A DNA stretch of 64,000 bases from Aldrovandia affinis. Taxonomy: Eukaryota; Chordata; Actinopteri; Notacanthiformes; Halosauridae. Both the position numbers and the translations under genes were made by a program. Positions within the stretch are counted from its first letter, which is position 1. Every line of letters starts with the position of its first letter. Shown in pieces: positions 11,637 to 25,321 of this stretch. Where the stretch lies: assembly GCA_029706075.1 (NCBI GenBank), contig JAINUG010000176.1, positions 806,001 through 870,000 on the forward strand. Reading direction: 5' to 3'. The notes below the pieces were generated by a model. It ran no database searches, was not told where the DNA came from, and saw nothing but the letters and a program-made list of their open reading frames with translations.

Positions 11637-13494
11637 CATTACATTTTTTTTTTTACATTATAGGCATTTGGCAGACGCTCTTATCCAGAGCGACGTACAA
11701 CAAAGTGTTAACCGTAGTCAAGAACAGTTTAGCTGAAAGCCACCCTAGTGGGAAGTACAATTCCTGGGTGCTAGGAGCAACCACATAGTTAAACTAGGAC
11801 CCTGTAGGTAAATTTGTAGCCACAATTCAGAGGTAGCAGTAAAGCACTCAATGCAGGAAATAATGCCTAAGCCTAATACAATACATAAACAAGTAGACGT
11901 GTAAACTAAGTGACTATGTCCCTAAATTAACAAAAACCGGACTATGGGGAGAGGTGCACCCTGAAGAGGTGAGTCTTCAGTCGACGCTGAAGGTGGCCAG
12001 GGTCTCAGCTGTTCTGACTTCCACCGGAAGGTCATTCCACCATCGTGGAGCCAGAACCGACAGGAGACGTGACCGGGAAGCGCAGGTGCGGAGGGGAGGT
12101 GCTAGGCGTCCTGAGGTAGCAGAACGGAGAGGTCTGGCAGGTGTGTAGGGTTTGAAGATCTTGGTGAGGTATGTTGGGGCTGATCCCTTGACTGCCTGGT
12201 ATGCTAGGACCAATGTCTTGAATTTGATGCGAGCTATAACAGGCAGCCAGTGGAGGGTAGTGAGCAGGGGGTGACATGGGAGTGTCGAGGAAGGTTGTAG
12301 ATCAGACGGGCCGCAGCGTTCTGGATGAGTTGCAGGGTCTGATGGCAGATGCGGGAAGGCCAGCCAGGAGCGAGTTGCAGTAGTCCAAGCGGGACAGTAC
12401 CATTGCTTGGACCAGGAGCTGGGTAGAGTACGTGGTAAGGAAGGGACGGATCCTCCTGATGTTATACAGGAAGAATCTGCACGCCCGGCTTACCGCTGCA
12501 ATGTTCATTGATAGGGACAGCCTGTTGTCCATCACCACACCGAGATTCTTCGCGCAGGGTGATGATGTCACCAGGGTGTCACCTAGAGAAATGGAGAAAT
12601 CAAGGTGGGGAGAGTTTAGGGCAGGAATGAAGATTAGCTCCGTTTTACCTGGGTTGAGCTTTAGGTGGTGACTGTCCATCCAGCTCTGAATGACCCCCAG
12701 GCAAGCAGCGATGCGGGTAGAGACCTGAGTGTCTGATGGGAGAAGGAGAGAAAGAGTTGAGTGTCATCAGCATAACAATGGTAAGATAAGCCGTGGGCAG
12801 AGATTACAGAGCCAAGGGAGCGGGTGTACAGGGAGAAGAGAAGGGGACCGAGGACTGAGCCCTGTGGAACCCGGTGGGGAGGGAGCAAGGCGGTGATACT
12901 TTACCAGCCCAGGCAACCTGGAAGGAGCGACCGGAGAGGTAGGACTCGATCCAGGCGAGGGCTGTACCGCAGATCCCTGTTGCTGCCAGGAGGACAGGAG
13001 GATGGAGTGCTCCACAGTGTCGAAGGCAGCTGAGAGATCAAGCAGGATCAGGATGGAGGAGAGGGAGGCGGCTCGTGCGGTGTGAAGAGCTTCATTGACC
13101 GAGAGGAGAGCGGTTTCTGTTGAGTGGCCAGGTCTGAAGCCGGACTGGTAGGGGTCCAGCAGGTTATTTTCTGTAAGGAAAGCAGAGAGTTGGTGAGATA
13201 CCGCTCTTTCGAGGGTTTTAGACAGGAAGGGGAGGAGGGATACTGGGCGATAATTCTGGATAACTGAGGGGTCTAGAGTGGGTTTTTTCAGCAGAGGGGT
13301 GATATGGGCCCTTTTGAAGGGCGAGGGGAAACAACCAGAGGACAGGGAGGAGTTCACAAGGGAGGTGACAAACGGGAGGATGTCAGGTGTGATCGCCTGG
13401 AGGAGGGATGAAGGGATAGGGTCGAGGGCACAAGTGGTAGGGCGGTGGGAGAGGAGGAGGTGGGAAATATCAGAGTCTGAGAAATGTTTTAAAT
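11637..13494 (-). mobile_element. L2-clade LINE, 5'-truncated, inserted in the plus-strand LINE
   Basis: It is flanked by TTATTA on both sides (11631..11636 and 13495..13500), exactly where the plus-strand LINE frame breaks. Its 3' tail (reverse complement of GCATTTGGCAGACGCTCTTA) lies at 11665..11695. RT blocks run from 13490 down to 11977. Confidence 0.9.
11977..13490 (-). pseudogene. L2-clade reverse transcriptase, frameshifted
   Basis: In order on the minus strand: [68 protein letters not shown] (13525..12767 frame), then [20 protein letters not shown] and CYADDTQLF (12888..12661), the C-terminal RLDYCNSLLAGLP (12679..12302) and PRWWNDLPVEVRTAETLATF (12213..11977). The catalytic YADD is intact, but frameshifts join the pieces, so it is dead. 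Confidence 0.9.
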
Positions 13495-13551
13495 TTATTA
13501 AGTGTAAATGACTTACTGTTAGCATCAGATACTGGTTGTGTTTCTATTCTA

Positions 13552-14005
13552 GTGTTCCTTGACATAAGTGCTGCTTTTGACACTATTGACCACCAGATTC
13601 TCCTTCACAGGCTAGAGAACCTGGTTGGTTTGCGTGGACGGGCACTCTCATGGTTTAAATCATACTTATCAGACAGGTTTCAATTTGTGCAATTAGATCA
13701 AGAGTTCTCTGACTACTCTCAGGTTAAATATGGTATTCCATACATATTTGTATGAAACCAGGTGAAATACTTCAACTCACTCAATTAAAGGCTTGTATCT
13801 TTGATATAAAGAATTGGATGACAGTCAATTTCCTGCTTTTGAATTCAGATAAAACAGAGATGATGGTTTTGGGCCCCAAAAAATTAAGGAACAAGTTGGA
13901 TCTGCAGTTAAATGCAGGTGATTGCATAGTTGCATCAAGTCTAATGGTCAAGAACCTTGGTTTTATTATTGATCAGGATCTTACATTTGACACTCATATT
14001 CATTC
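13552..14005 (+). pseudogene. L2-clade RT palm and thumb, part of the split LINE
   Basis: [20 protein letters not shown] and [16 protein letters not shown], then LLLNSDKTEMMVLGPKKL. The [12 protein letters not shown] and YADD region expected between them is deleted (the sequence jumps at about 13740), so the catalytic centre is lost. Confidence 0.85.
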
Positions 14006-14475
14006 AAGCTTTATTTATACTCAAAATTACACAGAGTAGTTTACACTCATTTGCAGCATCGTCGAGTAATTTACATAATAATAATTCACATCAAGAATCA
14101 ATATTACAAGAGAAGAAAAAAGAAACAACAACAAAAATAAATTAATAAATTAATAATTCAAACAATTAAAAAAAAAAGTTTCAGAAAATTTAAAGATTTA
14201 AAACAAATTAAAACAATTACAAATTGTGGTGACCTGCTTGGTCACCAATGTTCTAAACCGACCCATGGACACTAGAGTACCTAGTTTCAATGTACCCTGC
14301 ATGGCATTCCATGAGTCAGGGGCACAGAAGCTAAAGGCAGACCTACCAAGTTCAGAACAAGCTCTAGGCACTTTAAGTGTAAGCCAATCATTGGACCGTG
14401 TACCATAGGGTCCAGAGGTCCATTACAATAATGAAGTGATATAATTTGGACAATCCCTAATTATGGCTTTATTAA
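14006..14475 (-). mobile_element. LINE 3' fragment inserted in the L2 LINE, family unclear
   Basis: It interrupts the RT thumb between DTHI and [11 protein letters not shown]. It begins with TTTATTTATACTC and has AT-rich sequence to 14225. Its right half reads on the minus strand like the degraded end of a non-LTR RT ORF plus 3' UTR. The assignment is tentative. Confidence 0.5.
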
Positions 14476-15280
14476 AAGCCAATATTAAAAACACTTCCAG
14501 AGTAGCCTTCTTTCACCTAAGAAACATAGCTAAAATTCGGCACATTCTGTCATTAGAGGATGCAAAAACCTTGATGCATGCTTTTGTCGCATCGAGGCTA
14601 GACTATTGTAATGCCTTATTATCTGGCTCCTCTAGTAGCTCTCTTAAGAGTGTTTAACTAGGACAGAATACAGCAGCACGTATTTTGACTAGATCCAAGA
14701 AGTATGAGCACATTACTCCTGTGTTAGCATCACTACACTGGCTTCCTGTTAAATGTCGGGCTGATTATAAAGTACTGTTGCTAACTTTTAAAGCAGTGAC
14801 TGGACTTGCACCTATATATCTGACCAAAATGATTGCCCCTTATAAGCCGACACGACTGCTTCGTTCACAAGAAGCCGGCCATCTATTACTCCCTAGAATT
14901 TTGAAAAGCACAGCTGGTGGTAGAGCCTTCTCTTTTACATTACATTACATTACATTATAGGCATTTAGCAGACGCTCTTATCCAGAGGGACTTACAGTTT
15001 ACATTTCTTTACAATCCATTTATACAGCTGGATATTAACTGAAGCAATTCAGGTTAAGTACCTTGCTCAAGGGTACAACGGCAGTGTCCCACCTGGGGAT
15101 TGAACCTGCAACCTTAACGTTACAAGCCCAGTTCCCTAACCATTATACCACACTGCCTGCCACAGAGCTCCTCTGTTATGGAACGGTTTACCAAAGCATG
15201 TTAAGGATTCGGACACATATTCAATTTTTAAGTCTAGATTAAAAACATATCTTTTCAGCCTAGCCTACTGCCAAACATAG
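14476..15280 (+). pseudogene. L2-clade RT C-terminus, split by a SINE
   Basis: [59 protein letters not shown] and LLRSQEAGHLLLPRI end at a SINE insertion. The frame resumes with [14 protein letters not shown]-type coding from 15163. A stop (TAA at about 14656) also breaks it. Confidence 0.85.
14935..15162 (-). mobile_element. tRNA-derived SINE with L2-type tail
   Basis: On the minus strand it starts GTGGTATAATGGTTAGGGAA (tRNA-like A-box region), then GGTTGCAGGTTCAATCCCC (B box), and ends with the fish L2-shared tail AAGTCCCTCTGGATAAGAGC, TCTGCTAAATG and AATGTAATGTA repeats. It splits the RT C-terminal codons. Confidence 0.9.
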
Positions 15281-15895
15281 TCTAGGTGGAGAGATGGAGA
15301 AGGCCATGCCCTAGTGTCTTATGGAGTGAGAAACTTTCCATACTTTATCCTTGACCGGGTGTGGATGGTTTGGAACTCTCTTGGCTGCGTGTATTCTCTG
15401 TCCCTCTCCTAATAGGTATGCTGCCATAGCTTACACCTGTTGGGGCTATCTGTATATTTCCTATGCTTGTGCTCCCCTGCTCTTACATAATGCTACTGGC
15501 TATAGCACTGCTTTATTCTCTGACTGCATGTTCTCTTCTGCACCTGCCCCCGAGCCCTAGATCCTGCGAGAAGTGTGAGCTGCCCCCATCAACCCTCACC
15601 CCCACGCCTACCCCAGTTCCTGGATCTGGACCCCCTTCACATGGCTTAGCCCCCCCCACTGACTACCTAACTCAGGAGGCGCAAAGTCATTCAGCCCTGT
15701 GCCGGCCAGAAGAGGAGGCGCCCCCCCTTTTTAGTCTGGTTCCTCCCAAGGTTTCTCCCTATCAAGGGAGTTTTTCCTTGCCACTGTTGCCTTTAGGCTT
15801 GCTTTTGGGGGGGTCTAGGCCTTGGTTCCCCCTCTGTTAAGCGTTTTGTGACAATTATATTGTGAAAAGCGCTATACAAATAAAATTGATTTGAT
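15281..15895 (+). other. 3' UTR of the L2-clade LINE
   Basis: C-rich sequence followed by TTTAGTCTGGTTCCTCCCAA, CAAGGGAGTTTTTCC and a terminal AAAGCGCTATACAAATAAAA, the usual end of this fish LINE family. Short open frames here are incidental. Confidence 0.75.
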
Positions 15896-16169
15896 TTGAC
15901 TTTAAAAATCCATCCTATCCCATGGAACATAGTGTTTTGCTTTTATTTTCTTGAGAGTGGTTTGATCTGTTTGAAAACGGTCTTAGCAGAGATGTGGTCA
16001 GTGATCATTCCACACCGACTTTACAACATTTATCTCTCTCCTTCCACATGTTGATGAGAGAGGGAGACAGAGACAGTCAGAGAGAAAAGACCAGCGGCTG
16101 CCTAAGCTTTCCATTTTCTAATTTTCCTGTGTCGGATTTCCACTTCAGGTGTTCGCTCCCAGGTGATCA

Positions 16170-16206
16170 ATGAAAGAAGCCATGCCAGTCCTCTCTGCAG
16201 GCACAG
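16170..16206 (+). CDS. mpp3: MPP3 exon 1, coding start
   Basis: Two in-frame ATGs occur, at 16170 and 16182. The second gives MPVLSAGTG, which agrees with the known MPP3 start MPVLS; the first adds MKEA. The exon ends at a GTAAG donor at 16207 after one base of a Gly codon (phase 1). An AG just upstream (16147-16148) could be an acceptor for a 5' UTR exon segment. I saw no convincing core promoter nearby. Confidence 0.85.
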
Positions 16207-19200
16207 GTAAGATCTATCACACCTTAGCGAGTAAAGGGGCTGATGAGGCTTTGATTAATTGTTTGTATTTTGTGTTACAGTGTTATAGAGCTACAGTGTA
16301 CCGGACTATCAAAGCAGCAGCACTGATAAACACCTCAGAGATTAATGTGACACAAGCTGTTTATTTTCTGGCTTATCTTTTAAACTTGTATTTTGAATAT
16401 TCAATATATACTGAACATCTGTTATAGTTACAAGATCCTTGAGCTCAGTGACCTCCATGAGAATATTATCACCTCAATGATAGGGCACTGATGCTGCCTG
16501 CATTTTGCAATATGCATGGGTTTATGATGTTGAAATGAAAGCTATTTTTCACACAGTTGTGCCAGTGGAACTTATTAAGGTCCATGAGGTAAGGTCCATA
16601 TTAAGGTAATTCAGAGATTCCTGGAAATTCATGATGATTTGTGAGGGCTCATTTGTTAGTGAGGAGGACTTGCCTAGCTGACTGTGTTATTTTGTGTCCA
16701 GTTAGCAAAATGGAACAACATCCCCCATTATCACATTTGAATGGAATGGCATTTAGCAATATGTTACAGAAATATCAAGATTTATTGCTATACAACAAAA
16801 ATACAGTGTATGTGTAGGTTTTTTTAACAAGATAATTAGTAACTTTACAATGGTATAACATAATTTAGAGCACAGCCAGAAGGTAGTGAGGCATTGTAAT
16901 GATGGGGGGAAAAGAAAATTCAATAGGGATAAGTGATCAGACAAAAAGATCACCTCTTAACCCAAATGCAGGCATTATGTCAGTGGTGGGCCGTCAGGGC
17001 CTGCAAGGCCTTCTCTGCTGGCCTAAAAAATATCTGAATCACAGACTGATGTTAATTATATTTTGTCCATGAATACTTATTAAATAATTCCAAATGGTCT
17101 GTTCGCTTCCTTTCATAGCTGTTCCCCTGGTTGCGCTGCATCCAGACGTGTATTTTCATATTAAAGCATTTAACCAATCACATTTCAGCCATCATTTGTT
17201 GCCAGGGTCAAATAAATCTGCCTGGAGGCCTTCACAATCCGTTCTGCAGGCCCTGTAGCATAAAATAAGTGTTGATCAAACTGTTGCTTCAACCAATCAG
17301 ATTTTGAGTTGGGGACACGAAGGCCTTCTAGAAGGCCTAGGTAACGTCAGCGTATTCACACCCTTTGATTGGATAGTCAGAGAGTCTGACTATGATGTAA
17401 TGTGATTGGTTAAATGCTTTAATATGAAAATACACGTCTGGACGCCGCGCAACCAGGGGAACAGCTATGAAAGGAAGCGAACAGACCATTTGGAATTATT
17501 TAATAAGTATTCATGGACAAAATATAATTAACATCAGTCTGTGATTCAGACATTTGAGCGGACATTTTCAGCCCTAAAGCGAATTAAAATGTATGCCAGA
17601 AATACGACAGGGCAGGCTCGACTTTCAGCATTAGCTTCGATGGTGATAGAAAAGGACTTCTTGATGGAACTGAAACACACGGATAATCTGTACGACAGAG
17701 TAATTTAACTCTTTTTGAGGAAAGAAAGGAGGATGGATTTTGTGTACAAATAATAAGGATTTTTGGTGAGTAAAATGTTGCTATTTTCCTAAATAATATT
17801 GCAATTTTATGAGGTTATTATTATTGATGCTTTTTTATGTGTGTCACAGCTGTAGCACCCCGGGTTTGTTTCTTCAGTAAAGGCATTTATTCGGGATACA
17901 TGAGTTATCTATCTGCGATGCAACGGCAACGGGTGTCTGTTCGGTTTGTTTTTACACTTTGTTTATTTATCTTTCTTCAGTCATGTTTCATGAGAGAGAA
18001 TGACAGCGATAGAGACGAGAGAGAATGACAGCGATAGTTAGAAGCGTGAGATAATTAGTGATTAGTAGTGTTAGTAACTTAATCTAAATCCCTAATGTTA
18101 GTAGATTAGTTGGTTAGTACTATATACATCTAACTAATATATACAAAGTGTAATTAGAAAGTAAGAAGGAAGTAAAATGAGATTAGAAACGAAGACGGAA
18201 AAACCGAAACAGAATTTCCCCAAGTGCATGACAGAACGAGAATGAAACATGACTGAAGAAAGATAAATAAACAAAGTGCAAAAACAAACCGAACAGACAC
18301 TCAAAACATAACAATAAGATGGCTTTTATAGCCATAAAATAGTTATTGAGGGGTGGATTGATTCAGACGGAGCACTACTGAAGGCCTAGGTGTGAAATGC
18401 ACGGCCCGCCACTGCATTATGTACTACACATATGAACAGATAGGGCAGATATGTGTTAAATACTCCATCATACATGCTTTGTGGATGTTCTGTGGTTTAC
18501 ATGACTCTGAGATGAAACCGTTCCATAAACGACTATTTGATATGCAATCTGTATTCAACTAAACAGTTTGAGGGCTCTAGTTTTGGGAACACAATGGCAA
18601 AAACACACCTGGACAGTAATGTAATTGCTAGTTTCGCCTGTCACGAATTGAATATTTTTCTCTAAGGCAAGTTGTTCATTAAACAATTGTTTGAAATACA
18701 ATCTGTATTCAACTAAGCAGTTCAACGTGTTTGAGCTTTGCACTTGTAAGGAATGGTTAAACAGCGAGAGAATTCTGAAGTTGTTGAGCAGGGGCAATGG
18801 ATATTACTTAATAAAAGAATAACATAATGGATATATTTTGTTATGCAGGACAACAAGTCAAAATGCAGGACATTTGGTCACCCTATGCAGAGCATCACAA
18901 GTGCATCAAGTTAATTTAGAAAATAAACATCTTTTAATATATGTGGCTTTTATGAAAGTATATCAAAGCCACACATCTTTTCCTCTTCCTCCTCCTGGAC
19001 TATGAGTTTGAGAAAAGCATGCTTTTCTCAGTAGGAGACAGTGCACATTCAATTTAGTTTAGTATTGCCGCATGATATGACAACCTTACTCTTTGCAAGC
19101 CATGGCGCTTGCTCTTCATTAGACATTAGACAAAAAATAACTAAATTGCCAGTTTGCTATGGCAAAGGTATTAAATGGAAAAAACGGATGATCTCATTGG

Positions 19201-22200
19201 CCATAATGAATTAAACCCTCACAACTCCCACAGGTAAATTATTATTCTTAAACTAACCTCTTTTACAACTGTGTTGCAGGTGCACTACCATCTCTTGTCA
19301 CAAAACTACTGTAATGTAATTACTGGACAACAATATGCCTCTGTCCTGGATTAGCGCTGCTGTCGGCGCATTGCACTTTGACAATGAAACTCAAGCGTCA
19401 AATGTCATTATCATGGCATTTATAAACATATTTTTATTGCCTATAATTAATATATTCATGGGATATATAAACTCTGTGAGTCCTTGACAAAATGGTTGAC
19501 TTAAAGATAAGATATTGATGCTCTTGGCCACTTGGGCCATCAACAGATGTCTGTCCCATTCCCAAAAAAGTTGACTGGAGACCCGGAGATTTGTTGTTTG
19601 TATCACACAGGACTACATGAAACGCTGGCCCTGCTGACCTCTCAGCTCCGCCCAGATGCCAACCATAAGGAAGACATGGTCTTCCTGAAGGAAGTTTTCA
19701 GTGAGAAAAGCCTTGGCTTCCTGATGAAGGTATGACACTACTGAGACTGGGTTCTGTCGCACAGCACTTCCTTGCATTCAGAGCTCATGACTCCAGCAGG
19801 CGTCATGGAAAGTGAAGTTTGTCACAGTATCCATAAAGAGAACGCAGAATGGCAATGCCAAAACTGCTAAATCAGCATTCTGATGGTCTGTCCACACTCG
19901 TATTGGCTTTCACATAGGCCTACTGTATTTTGAAAAAGGGCATATTAGCCAAAAAGTTGATTTGTGCATAATAAGACAACAGAGACAAAAAGATTTTTTG
20001 AGTTATTTATTCATTTAACATACTCTATGAAAAATAATCATGTTACAGAAGGAATCAGGATATGTAAGAATGATCTTACAGTGTAGCAGATAGGTTCTTT
20101 TACAATGTCCTGTGTGATACAGATCCATGAAAAGCTGCGACAGTATGAGCGCCAGAGCCCAACGCCCATTCTGCACAGCGCCTCCTCTCTGGCAGAGGAT
20201 GTAAGTATACTACCACAGGCATCTTCAACTTTACTGTCATGAATGGCCAAAGTAATAATTAGGTACTAAAATTAGAGAAGCCCTTCATGATTCATGGCAG
20301 AACAGGCTGGTATAAATGTAGGGACATAACTATTAGATTCAGAGCCTTGGAACTCTTAAATATTCATTTTAAAATTCCCCACAATTATTTCATTTTTTGA
20401 TGTTCTCTTGTAGTTTACTTAATTGTGGAAGGCGGTTTAATGAAAGATGATTAACGGCCACGCCTACTGGCAGGGCAGCTAGGGCACACAGCTGTGCAGA
20501 ATGATCTAATTGTATCTGTGTGCTTAAAACTGCTCTGCTCTCTTAGTAGGTGGCTGGAACATGGAAGCTGTAAGAGAGAACTGTGGCGCAAAATAATTTA
20601 AAACCTGAAAAGTTTGTGTGTGTGAATGTCTAGTGTTTTGCTAAAAGGTGCTTTTGGTTTAGTTTGTTATTTTGATTTATTGTTTTTAACCGGAACCCAT
20701 AATTTTGTATTATTTATATAGTTTTGGTTCTCTCTCTCTCCCTCCCTGTCCTTGTGGGAGAGAAAATAAAATCCGGTCCGCAGACCAATAACTCCATTCC
20801 CTGCATCCTGCTGTTCTGTTTCAATACAGGTTGTGTCGCGTGGCCTGTGACAGTAATCTAAAGCCAATGGGATTCTGGGTAAAAGGGACAAAAAACTATG
20901 TGATTGATGTTCCTGAAACATACAAGGACCCTCTCTATATACTACTCCAATGATCTTACCCTATATCTGAAATTATTTAGGAGAAAGAAAGCTTTGAAAC
21001 CAAATACTTTATTCATTCCTTTGGCAGATTGTCTGCATCAGACAGTTTCTGGGGGAAAACAGCACAACACCGTCATCATGGTTTCCTTAGCCAATTTGGC
21101 TTCAATTTAGTTGCAACTGAAAGCACTGATGTAAGGAAGGACTTTTTAATGAGACTCCTGGTCATGGGTAGTCATATCCATGCCTGTAGAAAATGTGACT
21201 TTGGGATATTTATTTTCTGCTGTGGGTTTGCTTTCAATTTTATGCAACCTCCATCCACCTATATATTCTACAGTGGCTGGTGTCCAGAGTGTCAGTCTAA
21301 TGTAATTTGACAACTTTTTGGTAATTCCTCCGCTGAGGGGCAGGAGAGTATGTTTGTGAGCTGACAATATTATAGTCCAATTTTCTGTCTTCAGCCCACA
21401 CACATTCTAAGCAGCCAATGCCCTATTGAATATTCATACACAGTGTTTTTTTCAGTCAACTCTTGATATGCATATACTCAGATCTATAATGCCATTATGC
21501 ATTTAGCAGAGTCTGTATACATATAACAAGTTGGTAAATTTAGTAAAGAAATTCTGATCACATTTTAAGCATTTTTTGCAATTTGTAGCTATCTGAATTA
21601 ACTTTCTGTCCTCTCTATATACACTACCGGTCAAAAGCTTTAGAACACCTCCATTTTTACACCTCCAAATTTATGCAGTTTAATGTTTCAATGTACTCTG
21701 AAATTAAAGCATAGAACAAATAAACAATTGTCCAATAAAAAAGAAATCATGGAATCGTTTTGTTTAACAAAATGCAATCAACATTTTTGACTCATCAAAG
21801 TAGCCACCTTTTGCAGATATAACAGCCGAACACACTCTTTCTACAATCAAATATTGTTCGGAAAGTTCTTCCCAACACTGTTGCAGAAGTTCCCACAAAT
21901 GTGTTGGACTTGTAGGTTGCTTTGCTTTCACCCTTCTGTCCAGTTCATCCCAAACCAGCTCAATGGGGTTTAAGTTTGGTGACAGTGCTGGCCATTCCAT
22001 GATTTGAAGCCTACCGTCTTGTTCTTTTCTTTTAACGTAGTTCTGACATAGCCTGGAGGTATGTTTTGGGTCACTACCTTGCTGTAGGATGAACCCCTGA
22101 CCAACTAGGCATAGACCAGAGGGTATTGCATGGCACTGCAAAATGCTGTGGTAGCCCTTTTGGTTCAGGGTGCCAGTCACTCTGTGCAAGTCGCCGACTC

Positions 22201-25200
22201 TGGATCCAGAAAAAGAGCCCCAGACCATCACGCTTCCTCGTCGATGTTTGACAGTTGGTGTCACACACTGAGGAACCATCCTTTCACCTACTCAACGGCG
22301 TACAAAACCCCTGTGTGATGAACCGAAGATTTCAAATTTTGATTCATCCGTCGATAAGACTTTAAGTCTTCAGTAGTCCACTGGTGGTGCTTCATGGCTC
22401 AGGCAAGCCTCTTTTTCTTATTTTGCCATCTTAGCAATGGCTTTCTTATTGCCACTCGACCTGTCAAACCTGCAGCTCAAAGTCTTCTCTTCACAGTTGG
22501 AACTGAGACTTCCTTACTTTGACCAGTGTTAAGCTGTGCTTGAAGCTGTTGTCCTGTGAGCCGCCTATCACGGAAGCTGTTGACTCTCAGAAACATGTTT
22601 TCTGATTTTGTTGTGGCTTTGGGTCTGCCAGACCTTCCTGTCAGAGTTTCCTCCAGTTTCCAAGTGCCTTTTGATGGTGTCACTGACACCTTGGCCTTCT
22701 TTGCAATTTCTCTAAAGGAAAGACCTACACTTTTGAGGGTTATAATGGTCTGTCTGTCTTTCTTTGTTAATTGCCTTTTTCTCACCATTATGATAACAAT
22801 ATACTACTCCCTGCAGTGCAATATTGTCCAAATAATGCTTCAGAGGGTGTAGTAACACAATCTATTCCAACACTGCTTTTATACAGACAGAGGGTTTGTA
22901 AGTAATCAACAAAAGTTGACACCTGTAGGAATTCTTTGCATCAACTTTCAAGGCTTTATAACTTTATATACATTATTTTTCAGTTTTTGGTAACCTAAAC
23001 TATTTTTTTTTACCTCTGGCAGTTTACTGCTTACCTTTGTACCATTTCAGGTTATTCACTGGACTTGAACTGCTTAAATTTCAGTATGAACTGGAAAAAT
23101 GGGGGTGTTCTAAAACTTTTGACCAGTAGTGTAGTTCACATACAAGCTGATCTGAGGTCAGTTCCAAGCAGTGAGCCATTGTGTTCAGTGTGATTTTTTC
23201 CCTTTGACTGACTCATTACTCAATCACAAATTATTTAATCAAGTGTTTTAGCCTTGCATGTCTGTAATATGGTTGTGGAGGGCGTCAGTCTTGGCAACAT
23301 GGGAGTGGCAGGGTTGCCTTTGTTTTCCCATGCTGTGGAGGCCTTTGGAATAGTGAAACTTTCCGGGGGCAGGTTTGGCCCTCTCGCAGGGTTTGAGAGT
23401 GTGACCTGTTGCCCAGAAGGTTGTTTCAAAGGCCATAATTGATTTAATTATTATTTAATTGGTGTTTATTTTGTGTGGAGGGTAAGTGATTATTCACTTA
23501 CATGTTTGTGTTTGAGAATGTGAGTGGATGTGAATTGTCAATTGTTTAGTGATTGTGATTGGATGTGTGAGTGATAGACCGGTGATTGCCTCACAAGTCC
23601 CACCTGAGCCAGGCAGAAAGTAAGCCTATTTAAGAGCAGGTGGGGTGAGTGGGGGATCAGTTAGTCTTGTCATGTCATTCATGTGTGTGTATTGAGAGAT
23701 GTTAGTCTTGTCATTTACGCGAGCGTGTGTGCGTGTGCACGCACATCTTGTATGATGTAGTGTTGTCTTTGTGTGTGTTCCCTGCAAGGGGGTTTCTGTG
23801 TCGGAGGACATGAAGTCTGTGTAGTCTGTGTTGAGTTTTGTGTGCGTTTGTCTAGAGCAGGGGTGGGCAGTTCCGGTCCTGGAGGGCCGGTGTGTGTGTG
23901 CAGGTTTTTGTTTCTACCAATTACCCTGGCTCAATTAGCTAATTAGTTGGATGCGCCAATGCTGGTTCTCTTGTAGATTGTTCTCTTGTAGGGAACACAA
24001 GAACAGTCTTTAGCTGTCACTCATGCCTTATCAAGAAATTTAGCTGAAATGTCAGATCACGTAAATGATTGGGGCTAATTCAATAATTAAGAGCAGAAGT
24101 TGGCATGAAATCCAGAAATTGATACGGCCCTCCTTGCCCACCCCTGGTCTAGAGTGACTGATTAGAATGCTTCCTGTGTGTCTGGGAAAGAGAGAGAGAG
24201 GGCACACTGAAATAGTGTCTGCCTCTCTCCCTCGGTATGATTGGTAGAGAACTCGCACTCGGGCAGTGGAGAGTGTTTCTGGACAACGTCCCGAGAGCTC
24301 TCACTGAAAGAGTGGAGAGTGTCTTGGGGATGGTTGTCAGAGAACTCTCACTGTGATGAGTGGCGATGGTGTCTGAGTGTCCAGGTTGAAAAGAGAACTT
24401 GGACTGAAAAGTTCGTGTCTCTGTGTGGATGGGTTTGGGAAGCATTCGGAAAGTCACTGAATATGTGTGTACCTGGTGAGGTTAGAGTGGAACTCTGGAC
24501 TGAAGAGGCGCGGTGTCCTGTTGATATGTGTGATGAGTGTGCATAGGGACAGTGCGTAGAGTTCTACCCTGTCCCGTGAAGTGTCGATACGTGTTAAATG
24601 TGTATGCATGTAAGCGGTGTGGAAAGCCGCTGATTGTCTGTTTGTTGTGTGTTCCCCGAAAGGAGATTTCCCCCTCGGAGGAGGTGGGCTTTCATGTAGT
24701 TTTGTTTATTTCAGTTTGTTATTTTAGTAAATAGTTTTTGCCCGAAACCTTCGCAGCAAGTAGGGGGAAGACTTTGTGTTTGTGTTTGTTTTATTTAACC
24801 TGCTCTCCCACCGTTTCGCTCTCCCGCGTCTGGGAGAGAGGCGGAAAAAATAAAGATCCGTTCGGTAGACCGACAAACCCCACTCCTCTGCCAGTTCTTA
24901 CCATCGGCTGCTCTGCTCCAGTCCAGGGATTGTCCCATGGCATGTGACAATGGTATAATACTAAAAAATGGAAACAACATAAGGATTTCCTTCTTATGTT
25001 TAGAATATTTTTTGCAAAAAGAATACTAAAATATGGACTATGTTTATTTCTCTTTCAAAATGTGCTAAATTATAATCCAGGTCCTTCAACTCCAGAAAGG
25101 CTGAGTCCAGTACAAGCCAGTGTACCTGTCTATATACCTGGAGTGACAGTGCTGTGATTGACAGGTGGCAGAGGAGCTGCAGAGTGGACCAATGAGCAGT

Positions 25201-25274
25201 GATGAAAAGGAACTTCTGCAGCTGCTGACATCACCTCACCTCAAGGTAATGCTATGTTGACAGACAGACAGACA

Positions 25275-25321
<47 letters not shown>

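Larger units (their letters stand above)
9640..15895 (+). mobile_element. L2-clade LINE, degenerate, split by four insertions
   Basis: Plus-strand fragments line up along one LINE ORF2: endonuclease end (9650..10158), linker (10248..10448), RT fingers (10440..10603 and 11474..11636), RT palm (13501..13740), RT continuation (13752..14005), C-terminus (14476..14934 and 15163..15280), then a 3' UTR ending in AGCGCTATACAAATAAA and TTGATT repeats near 15895. Four insertions interrupt it: a solo LTR, an L2, a LINE fragment and a SINE. The related copy at 29085..31150 shows how the pieces join. Confidence 0.85.
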
